In this document: piece by piece, positions 38,529 to 46,693 of the stretch | Numbering within the stretch: position 1 is the stretch's first letter | Layout of the letters: each line of letters begins with the position of its first letter | From: DATAEU01 sp046724395 | GTDB lineage: Bacteria; Actinomycetota; UBA4738; HRBIN12 | Assembly: GCA_046724395.1 (NCBI GenBank) | Contig: JBKOWM010000002.1 | Span: 1-62,593, forward strand | DNA: 62,593 nucleotides | Reading direction: 5' to 3' | Notes under the pieces: model-generated | The model's database searches: none | What the model was told of the DNA's origin: nothing | The model's input: the letters and a program-made list of their open reading frames with translations, nothing else | Program-made: the position numbers and the translations under genes

Positions 38529-40046
38529 TCAGCGCGCCCCCTCGTGCGTGCCCTTCCCCCGTGAGTTCCCCGCCGAGCGCCCGCGCTTGGTGGCCGAGCG
38601 GCGCTCCGCCTTTCCCGTACCGCCCCCCGCCTTTGAACCTGCCGCGTGCTCGGCGTCCTTGCGCTCGCGGTACCCCTTCACGACGCGCTGTTCGGAGCGC
38701 TCGACCGCGAGCGCGCCGGGTGGAACGTCCTTGGTGATCACCGACCCCGCGCCGGTCGATGCTCCCCGGCCGACCCGGACCGGCGCCACGAGCATGGTAT
38801 CGGAGCCGACCTTGGCCTCGTCCTCGATGACGGTCTCGTACTTGCGATAGCCGTCGTAGTTGACGGTGACCGTCCCAGCGCCGAGGTTCGCCCGCCGCCC
38901 GACCCGTGCGTTGCCGACGTAACTCAGGTGCTTGGCCTTGGCCCCCTCGCCGATCGTCGAATCCTTCACCTCGACGAAGTTCCCCACGACGCTCCCGTCC
39001 CTCAGGACGGAATCTCGCCGAAGGTGCGCGAAGGGCCCGACCGTCACGCGGTTGCCGATGCGCGCCGCCTCGATCACCGAGAACTCGACGGTGGCCTCGG
39101 CGCCGATCCGCGAGTCGACGATTCGCGTCGAGGGGCCGATCGTCGAACCCCTTCCGATCGACGTCGAACCCTCCAGCAGCGTGCTGGGCAGGATCGTCGT
39201 ATCGCCACCGATCCGCACATCCACATCGATATACGTCGTCGAGGGGTCGACGATCGTGACGCCGTTCGCCATGTGCTCCTCGTTGACACGTCGACGCACG
39301 AGCGCCCCGAGCCGCGCAAGGTCCGCACGCGAGTTCGGGCCCATCATGCCGCCCGTGTCGACCTTGACGGCCGAGATTCGCTCGCCCTTGTCGATGAGGA
39401 TCGAGAAGACGGCGTTCAGGTAGTACTCCGCCTGCGTGTTCTCGCGACCTACGAGCGGGAGCGCCTTGTAAAGGTCGTCGCGTCGGAACGCGAACACCAG
39501 GGCCGAGACCTCGTGTCGCTCGAGAAGCTCGCGCGGCGCGTCGGTTCCCTCCACGATCTCGACGAGCCTGTTGCCGTCGCGGACGATCCGTCCGTACCCG
39601 CCCGGTTCTTCGACGTCCGCCGTGAGGATCGACGCGGCCGATCCGGTGCGACGGTGCATCCTTAGGAGTGTGCGGACGTCGGTCTGTGAGACCGGGTCGA
39701 AGTCGCCCCCGACGACGAGCACGTCGTCCATTCTGTTCACGGCGCGCTCGGCAGCGAGCACGGCATGGCCCGTGCCGAGAGGCTCGTGCTGCCGGACGAA
39801 CATCGTCTCCACCCGAAGACCCCACGAGCCGACCTCGTGTTCCACGCGGTCGCCTCCGGCGCCGAGGACGAACACGAGGCGGGCAGGCTTGGCCGCGAGT
39901 GCGTTGCGGACGGCGTGCCAGAGGAGCGGCCGCCCCGCGACGGGGTGCAGCACCTTCGGCACGCTCGACTTGAGGCGCTTGCCTTTGCCGGCCGCAAGGA
40001 CGACGGCGGCGATGGACCGGGCGCTCGACTTGGAGGACACGTACAT
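38529..40046 (-). CDS. glmU: Bifunctional UDP-GlcNAc pyrophosphorylase/GlcN-1-P acetyltransferase GlmU
   Basis: A 505-residue enzyme making UDP-N-acetylglucosamine for peptidoglycan. The nucleotidyltransferase half begins with VVLAAGKGKRLKSSVPKVLH; the usual GDxPL reads GDFDPV. The C-terminal half is a left-handed beta helix of hexapeptide repeats (IVDPSTTYIDVDVRIGGDTT, TVGPFAHLRRDSVLRDGS, GAGTVTVNYDG) with the acetyl-CoA site. The last 45 residues are a basic Gly/Arg/Ala tail. ATG at 40046 is the chosen start; the frame runs back into tRNA-Gln. Confidence 0.95.
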   Translation of the reverse strand: MYVSSKSSARSIAAVVLAAGKGKRLKSSVPKVLHPVAGRPLLWHAVRNALAAKPARLVFVLGAGGDRVEHEVGSWGLRVETMFVRQHEPLGTGHAVLAAERAVNRMDDVLVVGGDFDPVSQTDVRTLLRMHRRTGSAASILTADVEEPGGYGRIVRDGNRLVEIVEGTDAPRELLERHEVSALVFAFRRDDLYKALPLVGRENTQAEYYLNAVFSILIDKGERISAVKVDTGGMMGPNSRADLARLGALVRRRVNEEHMANGVTIVDPSTTYIDVDVRIGGDTTILPSTLLEGSTSIGRGSTIGPSTRIVDSRIGAEATVEFSVIEAARIGNRVTVGPFAHLRRDSVLRDGSVVGNFVEVKDSTIGEGAKAKHLSYVGNARVGRRANLGAGTVTVNYDGYRKYETVIEDEAKVGSDTMLVAPVRVGRGASTGAGSVITKDVPPGALAVERSEQRVVKGYRERKDAEHAAGSKAGGGTGKAERRSATKRGRSAGNSRGKGTHEGAR

Positions 40047-40114
40047 CCTTCGGTCGGGGACTTCCTTTGTACCCGCGCAGGCAGCCGCACGGCAAGACGA
40101 CTCCGGGGCCGCCG

Positions 40115-40185
40115 TTCCGGGGGGAGGAATCGAACCTCCATACCGGGCTCCAAAGGCCCGTGTCTTGCCGTTAGACCACCCCGGA
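40115..40185 (-). tRNA. tRNA-Gln (anticodon TTG)
   Basis: A tRNA of 71 bases on the minus strand. Acceptor TCCGGGG pairs with CCCCGGA, the D arm is GTC...GAC, the anticodon stem CGGGC/GCCCG holds loop CTTTGGA with anticodon TTG, and the T arm is GGAGG-TTCGATT-CCTCC. CCA is not encoded. It is placed between ispE and glmU. Confidence 0.93.
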
Positions 40186-40249
40186 CCGACTCGATGATAA
40201 GGGCCGCGGGTCGAGCCCCTCACCGCTCGCCGGGGGTCGCGATCGGCGG

Positions 40250-41137
40250 CTACCCCGCGGGCGCGGGTCCGGACACCGCGACGGCGCGTTCGAACGCCGC
40301 CACCAGATCACGCGCGTGCGAGCCGTCACGTGCGAGCCCGGCGATCGACGAGCCGCTCCCGCTCATCACGGCGCCGAGGGCACCGGCCTCGACGAGGCGA
40401 CGCTTCATGTCCGCGAGCTCCGGATGGCGTTCGAAGACCGGGCGTTCGAGGTCGTTGAACAACAGTGGGCCGAGGCGTTCGACATCGCCGTGGCGGGCGG
40501 CCTCGAGTTGCTCGCGCGTGTCGGATCGGCTTTCGGGCGAGGTCTCGTCCCACCACCGGTAGGCGTCGGGCGAGCGAACGCCGAACGGCATCGCGACCAC
40601 GATCCACCACAGCTCGGGCACCTCCACGTCCTCGAGCCGGTCCCCTCGTCCGCTGATGAGCACCGGTCCGCGCGCGAGCATCGCCGGCACATCCGAGCCG
40701 ACGTGCGCGCCGATCTCGAGGAGCGTCGTCCGATCGAGCCCGCATTCCCACAGCTCGTTCAGCGCCGAGATCGTCGCGGCGGCATCGGCGCTCCCGCCGC
40801 CGAGGCCGGCCGCGACCGGGATCCGTTTCGCGATCCGGATCTCGGCACCGCGCGATCCGCCACACGACTCGGCGAGCGCGAGCGCGGCGACGAGGGCAAG
40901 GTTCGGCCCGACGGTCGGAATGCCGGTCGCTCCCCCACCGTTCGCCGCGTCCACGACCTCGACGTGCAGACGGGCCGCCGGCGACACCGTGACGTCGTCC
41001 GCCAGCGACAGCGGCACGACGAGGCTCTCGAGCTCGTGGTACCCGTCGTCGCGGCGCGAGATCACCCGGAGGAAGACGTTCAGCTTCGCTCGCGCGCGGC
41101 GACGTACGACGGCGGCGAACCCGACGTCGGTCGTCAC
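40250..41137 (-). CDS. ispE: 4-(cytidine 5'-diphospho)-2-C-methyl-D-erythritol kinase
   Basis: A 295-residue GHMP kinase of the MEP isoprenoid pathway. Motifs: RARAKLNVFLRVISRRDDGYHELES (substrate box), PVAAGLGGGSADAAATISAL (ATP loop) and GAVMSGSGSSIAGL near the end. GTG at 41137 overlaps the rsmA stop (GTGA). The rpfB-like, rsmA, ispE order is typical of actinobacteria. Confidence 0.95.
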   Translation of the reverse strand: MTTDVGFAAVVRRRARAKLNVFLRVISRRDDGYHELESLVVPLSLADDVTVSPAARLHVEVVDAANGGGATGIPTVGPNLALVAALALAESCGGSRGAEIRIAKRIPVAAGLGGGSADAAATISALNELWECGLDRTTLLEIGAHVGSDVPAMLARGPVLISGRGDRLEDVEVPELWWIVVAMPFGVRSPDAYRWWDETSPESRSDTREQLEAARHGDVERLGPLLFNDLERPVFERHPELADMKRRLVEAGALGAVMSGSGSSIAGLARDGSHARDLVAAFERAVAVSGPAPAG

Positions 41138-41976
41138 CTCGGCACCGCCACGCCGTCATGGACCAGGACGCGGGTCAGTCGTGCGAAGTCCTCGAGAGCG
41201 AGCCGCTCGGCTCGCACCGATGGATCGAGGTCCGCGTCGCGCAGAACGCGCTCGGCGTCGGCCGCACCAAGGCCTAGGCGGCGCATCGCGTTTCGCATCG
41301 TCTTTCGTCGCTCACCGAAGGACGCGTCGATGACGCCGAACAGCTCGGCCGACTCCATGCCGACGCCCGATGGCCTCGGAGTCAGCCGCAGAACCGACGA
41401 TTCGATCGCGGGGCGCGGCCAGAACACGTCGGGGGGAACACGGCGAAGGATGGAGAGCTCGGCGTGGTACGCGACTTTGACGCTCACGGCGCCGTACGCG
41501 CGCGAGCCGGGGCCGGCGGCGAGCCGCTCCGCGACCTCTTGTTGAACCATGACGACGTACGACCTCACCCCTGGCGCGTCGCCGAGCATCCGCAGCAGCA
41601 GCGGCACTGCGACGTTGTACGGAAGGTTGGCGGCCATCCTCCAAACCCGCCGTCCGAGCGTCGCGCGCCAGTCGACGCGAAGCGCGTCGGCCTGGAGGAT
41701 CGTTACGTTCGGCATGCCGTCGACGACGTCGTGAAGCGCGGCGACCACCCCGCGGTCGAACTCGATAGCCAGTACGTTCGAGCCGGCGTGTGCCAGCGCC
41801 ACGGTCAGCGAACCGAGACCGGCGCCGACCTCGACTATCGCAACGCCGGCCCCGGCACCGGCGTCATCGGCGATGGCCGAGGCGAGGTTCGGATCCGTAA
41901 GGAAATGCTGGCCGAGCGACTTCGAGGGGCGGATGCCGTGGCGTGCGACCAGTGACCGGATCTGAGTCAGCCCCAG
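41134..41976 (-). CDS. rsmA: 16S rRNA dimethyladenosine transferase RsmA (KsgA), non-standard start
   Basis: About 280 residues; dimethylates two adenines near the 3' end of 16S rRNA. The first ATG/GTG/TTG in frame is GTG at 41802, but this would delete the start of the fold: upstream in the same open frame are the family N-terminus RPSKSLGQHFLTDPNLASAI and the SAM-binding IVEVGAGLGSLTVALA. Catalytic motif NLPYNVAVPLLLRML follows later. The true start is probably a CTG at 41976 or 41970 (LGLTQIRSLVARHG); no ATG, GTG or TTG is available there. I infer non-AUG initiation or a sequence error. Stop overlaps ispE. Confidence 0.85.
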   Translation of the reverse strand: MGLTQIRSLVARHGIRPSKSLGQHFLTDPNLASAIADDAGAGAGVAIVEVGAGLGSLTVALAHAGSNVLAIEFDRGVVAALHDVVDGMPNVTILQADALRVDWRATLGRRVWRMAANLPYNVAVPLLLRMLGDAPGVRSYVVMVQQEVAERLAAGPGSRAYGAVSVKVAYHAELSILRRVPPDVFWPRPAIESSVLRLTPRPSGVGMESAELFGVIDASFGERRKTMRNAMRRLGLGAADAERVLRDADLDPSVRAERLALEDFARLTRVLVHDGVAVPR

Positions 41977-42004
41977 AAGCGGCGGCTCGCTCCGGCCGGA
42001 CGCG

Positions 42005-43090
42005 CTACCAGGTGAGGCGGACGTCGATGACGCCCGTGCCGAGGGAGGCGAGGGCCGAGAACGCCTCCTGGGAGAGGTCGATGACTCGCCCGCCGAAGGG
42101 TCCTCGATCGTTGATCACCACCTGGATCGATCGTGCGTTCGCCAGATTCGTGACGGTGACGACCGTACCGAACGGCAGCCACGGATGCGCCGCGGTGAAG
42201 CCGTCGCCGGGCGCGAACGAGTACCAGCTGGCCACGCCCGACTCAGAGCCTTGGGGAGGCGGACTAAGACGACCGATAAGCCTCGTCGCCGGGTCCGCCT
42301 CGTCCAGGACTACGCGGCGAACGAGCGTCTGCGAGGCGACGACACCGTCGACGACCTTGTCCCGGTACACCTCGAGGAGAGACCCAGGATCGCCATCGGA
42401 GGTAACGCGCACCTCGCCGGGTGCGAGCGAGCTGGTGTAGGTGGTCTCGGTGTCGACGGGGATCGGCGTGACGACGCGGCGCGTGCGGACATCGACCTTG
42501 ACGAACGTCACCAGTCGCCCCTCGTGAAGGGGGGTCCTGGGCGGCGGAAGCACGCGGTCGTCAGGGTCGGGATGGATCCCCATGGCCGAGAGGAGTGCGC
42601 CGACCGTGCCCGCGTTCGTGAAGACGTCGTGTTCCTTCCCCATCACGACGACCCGTGCGCGTACGGCCGGCGACGTCCCGACCCAACCCCCCGCGGAGAG
42701 CGGAGCCTCGGCCCGCGCGGTGGCCAGATTCGCCGGCCACTCGGAGGCCTCTTCCACCACCCAGACCCCCACATCCCGGTGATCGCTCGCTGCCGTCGTG
42801 GTGAGGGGCTGGGTGTCCACCACGACGGTCATGCCGTCGGACAGGGGCGTCGACGGCGGCGGCTCCACCTGGTCCTTGCCGTCGAGGGCAATCCCGGTGA
42901 CCGAGAGCAGCTCCCCGACGTTCGCGCTCATCGTTCGGACGGCCTGCGGGCTTCCATTGACGACCAGCGTGACGTTCTTCTGGATCGCGAGGTAGGTCGC
43001 TCCGGCCGATAGGACGACGCTCAGCAGCACGGCGTGACCGACCGCCTTGCGCGTACGCAATCTGCGCACACGCGTCGGGCGAACCCGCAT
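42005..43090 (-). CDS. DUF348-G5-RlpA-like secreted wall protein
   Basis: A 361-residue exported protein. A basic N-terminus and a membrane/signal helix (VGHAVLLSVVLSAGATYLA) are followed by two DUF348 repeats (NVTLVVNGSPQAVRTMSANVG; VMGKEHDVFTNAGTVGALLS), a G5 domain (TTYTSSLAPGEVRVTSDGDP) and a C-terminal double-psi beta-barrel of RlpA type: SGVASWYSFAPGDGFTAAHP, VVINDRGPFGGRVIDLSQEA, keeping the catalytic-type Asp. In M. tuberculosis this position, with DUF348-G5, is rpfB, whose last domain is a lysozyme-like Rpf. Here the catalytic end is swapped. Likely cleaves or binds peptidoglycan. A hairpin covers its ribosome binding site. Confidence 0.92.
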   Translation of the reverse strand: MRVRPTRVRRLRTRKAVGHAVLLSVVLSAGATYLAIQKNVTLVVNGSPQAVRTMSANVGELLSVTGIALDGKDQVEPPPSTPLSDGMTVVVDTQPLTTTAASDHRDVGVWVVEEASEWPANLATARAEAPLSAGGWVGTSPAVRARVVVMGKEHDVFTNAGTVGALLSAMGIHPDPDDRVLPPPRTPLHEGRLVTFVKVDVRTRRVVTPIPVDTETTYTSSLAPGEVRVTSDGDPGSLLEVYRDKVVDGVVASQTLVRRVVLDEADPATRLIGRLSPPPQGSESGVASWYSFAPGDGFTAAHPWLPFGTVVTVTNLANARSIQVVINDRGPFGGRVIDLSQEAFSALASLGTGVIDVRLTW

Positions 43091-43112
43091 CCTTCCTCCT
43101 GTTCGAGGAAGG
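43091..43112 (-). promoter_or_regulatory. Hairpin enclosing the ribosome binding site of the RlpA-like gene
   Basis: ccttcctc (43091-43098) and gaggaagg (43105-43112), an 8-bp perfect stem with a 6-base loop. In the mRNA the 3' arm is GAGGAAGG, the only Shine-Dalgarno candidate, and it touches the ATG at 43090. Translation would require the stem to open. Seen directly; the regulation is inferred. Confidence 0.6.
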
Positions 43113-43198
43113 CCTCGGGGGGAAGCGGCGGGGCCGGACCGAAGCCTTCAAGCGCACGACTCCGGACGCTATCAAACCCTCAACCCTTACTGCAAACT

Positions 43199-44026
43199 TC
43201 ATCCCCGACTCCGGCTGGTCTCGTTTTCCACCGTCGACAGGGGCGGAAAGGCGGCCCGAGCGTTGGCCGTCGTCGCCCGCCGAACGACCTCGGCCGGCTC
43301 ACCACGAACCCTCGCGAGCTCGTCGATGACGTCGAGAACGTTGGCGGGCTCGTTGTCGCGGCCGCGAAGTCGCTGAGGAGCCAGAAACGGGCTGTCGGTC
43401 TCGACGAGGATGCGATCGAGGGGGATCGCGGCCGCCGCCGCGCGGAGCTCCTCGTTCCTGGGATAGGTCAGGTTGCCGGCGAACGAGAGGTGATACCCGC
43501 GCGATGCGCATTCGCCGGCGACGTCGGCGTCCCCTGTGAAGCAGTGGAGGACGACGCGTTCGGCGGATCCCTCATCCAGTAGTTGAAGCATCCTCGGCCA
43601 GGCGTCGCGGGTGTGGACGACGAGTGGAAGGTCTGCGGCGCGTGAGAGGTCGATGTGTGCGCGCAGAACGCGCTCCTGATCCTCGGCCGGCGAGCGCATC
43701 CTGAAGTAGTCGAGGCCGCACTCCCCGACTCCGATAACCATTGGTTCGATGAGCAGGCGCTCGATCTCCGCCCGCGCGCTGTCGTCGAACGCCGAGGCGT
43801 CGTGGGGATGCATCCCAGCCGTCGCGAACACCCCCCGGTACGAGTGCGCCAGCGCGACCGCCTGCCGGCTGGTGTCTGGGTCGATCCCGGGGCACACGAA
43901 CGTCTCCACCCCGACCGCTCGGGCGGCCTCGACGGCGGGTGCAGGGTCGTCCCCAATCAGGAACAAATGGCAGTGCGTGTCGACGGCTCCGCTCTGCACC
44001 CGTTCTTCAGGGTTGTGGTCGGCCAT
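43199..44026 (-). CDS. tatD: TatD family metal-dependent deoxyribonuclease
   Basis: A 275-residue TIM-barrel hydrolase. Metal ligands visible: DTHCHL, GMHPHDAS, GVGECGLDYFRM, VVHTRDAW, LHCFTGDADVA and ILVETDSPFLAP. Predicted 3'-5' DNase or other phosphoesterase. It lies between metG and the RlpA-like gene, as tatD does between metS and rpfB in mycobacteria. ATG start at 44026. Confidence 0.95.
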   Translation of the reverse strand: MADHNPEERVQSGAVDTHCHLFLIGDDPAPAVEAARAVGVETFVCPGIDPDTSRQAVALAHSYRGVFATAGMHPHDASAFDDSARAEIERLLIEPMVIGVGECGLDYFRMRSPAEDQERVLRAHIDLSRAADLPLVVHTRDAWPRMLQLLDEGSAERVVLHCFTGDADVAGECASRGYHLSFAGNLTYPRNEELRAAAAAIPLDRILVETDSPFLAPQRLRGRDNEPANVLDVIDELARVRGEPAEVVRRATTANARAAFPPLSTVENETSRSRG

Positions 44027-44136
44027 CGCCGCGCCACGATAGCCGCTCTCTACCTCGACTCGATACGTGCCGGCGCAACCGGACGGCCGACCGCGCGATG
44101 CTCAGCGGCTGTGTTGAGCCGGAGTCGAGGCGGCGG

Positions 44137-44150
44137 GTCTCACGTGAAAC
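44137..44150. other. parS: parS-like ParB binding site (one mismatch)
   Basis: GTCTCACGTGAAAC, matching 13 of 14 bases of the core parS sequence GTTTCACGTGAAAC. It lies in the 144-base gap between metG and tatD, outside coding sequence. parS sites mark the origin-proximal region; a single one-mismatch site is weak evidence by itself. I see no second copy in the window. Confidence 0.4.
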
Positions 44151-44170
44151 GACGCTGGTGCCACCCTCAC

Positions 44171-45706
44171 TCAGGACTCGAGGCGAGGGAACAGCGCATC
44201 GCCCTTGCTCGTCGTCGTCCCCGGGCGAAGTCCGCCCCATTTGAGAGCTTCGGGAACTCGCTGATCCGAGAGCGGGACGTCGATGCCGAGCTGCTCCCAG
44301 AGCCGTCCAGCAGCCGAGGGCATGATCGGCGAAATGAGGATCGCCAGAACGCGGAGTGTCTCGGCGGCGGCGTAAAGGATCGAGCCGAGCTCCGCCCGCC
44401 GAGATCCGTCCTTCGCGATCTTCCACGGCTCCTTCTCGACGAGGTAGCCGTTCGCTCGGTCGACGATCTCCCAGACCGCCGCCACCGAAGGCGTCAGCTG
44501 GAGGTCCAATATCGACTCGTCGACTCGCCTGCCGACGTCGGCGACGACCGACGATAGGTCGCCGTCCACGCCGTCGGCGAAGGGGTCGGGCACGACCCCG
44601 TCGAAGTACGACCCGAGCATCGCCAGTACGCGGCTCGCGAGGTTGCCGAGCCCGTTCGCCAGGTCGGCGTTGTGGCGCTCGATGATCGCCTCAAGCGAGT
44701 AGTTGCCGTCCTGACCGAACGGTACCTCCCTTAGGAAGAAGTACCGATAGGAGTCGACGCCGAACCGATCCAGGAGCTCGAATGGGTGTACGCCTGTCCC
44801 CCTGCTCTTCGACATCTTCTCGCCGCCGACCGTCAGGAACCCGTGGACCAGGACGGTCTTGGGGACCTCGATGCCGGCCGCCATGAGGAGCGCCGGCCAG
44901 ATGACGGCATGGAACCGTGCGATGTCCTTGCCGATGACGTGCACGTCGCACGGCCAGACCCGGTCGAACATCGACCCCGGAACGCCGAAGGCGGGCGCCG
45001 TGATGTAGTTGAGCAGCGCGTCGATCCACACGTAGATGACGTGAGAGGGGTCCCAGGGGACCGGGATCCCCCACTCCGACCCCGACCGTGAGATCGACAG
45101 GTCTCGCAGCCCGCCGCGGACGAAAGCGACCACCTCGTTCCGGCGGAACGACGGTATGACGAATTCGGGGCGCTCGTCGTACAGACGAAGAAGTGGCTCC
45201 TGATACTTCGACAGCGGGAAGAAGTAGTTGTCCTCCTTCAGCCATTGGCAGGCGGTGAGGTGGATCGGACACAGGCGGCCTTCGACGAGTTCGCTTTCCT
45301 GCTTGAACTCCTCGCACGAGAAGCAGTAGGGACCCTCGTACGTGCCGAGGTACACCTGCCCTCGGTCGTACAGGAGCTGGACGAACCGCTGGACCCGCTC
45401 CGTGTGCCGCTCCTCCGACGTCCGAATGAAGTCGTCATTCGAGATCTCGAGACGCTCCCAGACGTGCCGCCACTTCGGGACCATGCGATCCGTCCACTCC
45501 TGCGGCGTGATGCCGTGCTCGGCAGCCGAGCGAGCCACGTTGTGGCTGTGCTCGTCGGCGCCTGTCAGGAAGAACACGTCCTCGCCGCGTAGCCGGTGAT
45601 ACCGAGCTATGAGATCGCAGGCGATGATCTCGTACGCGGTTCCGACGTGGGGCTCAGCGTTGACGTATGGGATGGCGGAGGTGACGTAGAAGACGTCGCG
45701 GCCCAT
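44171..45706 (-). CDS. metG: Methionyl-tRNA synthetase
   Basis: A 511-residue class I synthetase. The HIGH-type signature is in YVTSAIPYVNAEPHVGTAYE, the zinc/knuckle region in CFSCEEFKQESE and CPIHLTACQWL, and the KMSKS loop in TVGGEKMSKSRGTGVHPFEL. The family form without a C-terminal tRNA-binding extension, as in other actinobacteria. Start ATG at 45706. Its order with tatD and the rpfB-like gene is conserved. Confidence 0.96.
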   Translation of the reverse strand: MGRDVFYVTSAIPYVNAEPHVGTAYEIIACDLIARYHRLRGEDVFFLTGADEHSHNVARSAAEHGITPQEWTDRMVPKWRHVWERLEISNDDFIRTSEERHTERVQRFVQLLYDRGQVYLGTYEGPYCFSCEEFKQESELVEGRLCPIHLTACQWLKEDNYFFPLSKYQEPLLRLYDERPEFVIPSFRRNEVVAFVRGGLRDLSISRSGSEWGIPVPWDPSHVIYVWIDALLNYITAPAFGVPGSMFDRVWPCDVHVIGKDIARFHAVIWPALLMAAGIEVPKTVLVHGFLTVGGEKMSKSRGTGVHPFELLDRFGVDSYRYFFLREVPFGQDGNYSLEAIIERHNADLANGLGNLASRVLAMLGSYFDGVVPDPFADGVDGDLSSVVADVGRRVDESILDLQLTPSVAAVWEIVDRANGYLVEKEPWKIAKDGSRRAELGSILYAAAETLRVLAILISPIMPSAAGRLWEQLGIDVPLSDQRVPEALKWGGLRPGTTTSKGDALFPRLES

Positions 45707-45753
45707 GGTCGAGGCATCGTACCGCGAGGGTTTGCGACGGCTTCGCGAACGGA

Positions 45754-46605
45754 CTACGGCGCCGGGCAGGCTCCGCGACCGCCGAGGATCTCGAGGCCGC
45801 GCCGATCGCCCGGTCCCCAGTCGGCGAGCCGCAGGTCGGGGACGCGCTCGGCGCCCGATACGTTCGGCGACCACATCAGCTCGCCACCGTCTCCGACATG
45901 GCCGAGCCCCATGACGTGACCGAGCTCGTGCATCAGCACGACGCCCTCGCTGTACCGCCCCGAGAACCCCGTCGGCAGGCGCTCGCCCGCGTCGATGACG
46001 ACGAGCCCACTCTCGTAGGTCTCGTGGTCTTCGCCATCGCCGACCCGGGGCAGCGCGAAGGCGGCCGCGCGACGGGTCTCGGCCAAGTAGTCGAAATGGG
46101 CATGCGGCGCCCAGGTGATCAGCACCGGCAGCCAGCGGGTCTCCGTTCCCCCGGTCTGAAAGACGCGTCCGATCTGCTGATCCGCTGTCCGCGTCGTCGT
46201 GCCGTCGAAAACGAAGCGGTACCCGCTGGCGTCCGCGACGCGCGCGATCGCCTCGCGAACGTCTGCGAGTGCGGCGCTCGGCGCGTCGACGACGTTCACC
46301 TCGTAATGGATTGCTTGGCACGGATCCCAGCGGAAGGGCCGCCCGTCGGGCGTCTCGCGCAGGAACCGGAAGTGGCCGTCGGCGTCCGGCGAGAGGGTCC
46401 GTGCCGCGATCCCGCCGATCGATCCGATCGCCGAGGCGATGAGCGCGGCGGCGAGAAGGATCGCGACGACAACGAGCCCCGTTCGCCGACGGCGCGGTGG
46501 CTCCCCGGTCGCGCCCCCGCCATCCGACACGGGCCACGGAAACGCTTCGTCGGGCCTCCGCGGCGTCCCGTCACGCCCGGGCGGCGGCGGAAGAGCGGTG
46601 TCCAC
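45754..46605 (-). CDS. Matrixin-like zinc metalloprotease, membrane anchored
   Basis: A 283-residue protein with an N-terminal proline-rich cytosolic part, one membrane helix (TGLVVVAILLAAALIASAIG) and an external domain holding the zinc motif MHELGHVMGLGHV (HExxHxxGxxH), followed by a matrixin-like Met (ELMWSPNVSGAERVP). Similar to M10A peptidases. Start GTG at 46605 was chosen because the frame beyond it overlaps rsmI. Substrate unknown. It sits between rsmI and metG. Confidence 0.85.
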   Translation of the reverse strand: MDTALPPPPGRDGTPRRPDEAFPWPVSDGGGATGEPPRRRRTGLVVVAILLAAALIASAIGSIGGIAARTLSPDADGHFRFLRETPDGRPFRWDPCQAIHYEVNVVDAPSAALADVREAIARVADASGYRFVFDGTTTRTADQQIGRVFQTGGTETRWLPVLITWAPHAHFDYLAETRRAAAFALPRVGDGEDHETYESGLVVIDAGERLPTGFSGRYSEGVVLMHELGHVMGLGHVGDGGELMWSPNVSGAERVPDLRLADWGPGDRRGLEILGGRGACPAP

Positions 46606-46693
46606 GCCGTCGATGGTACGAGCGCCGCCGTGGCCGAGGGATCGGCCGTGCGGCGTCCCCCGGCCGGCGCGAACGGGTATCGGCGACCCTCGC

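Noticed and set aside
42561..43202. A 213-codon minus-strand frame overlapping the RlpA-like gene
   Set aside because: Out-of-frame shadow; the real gene has signal peptide, DUF348, G5 and RlpA domains.
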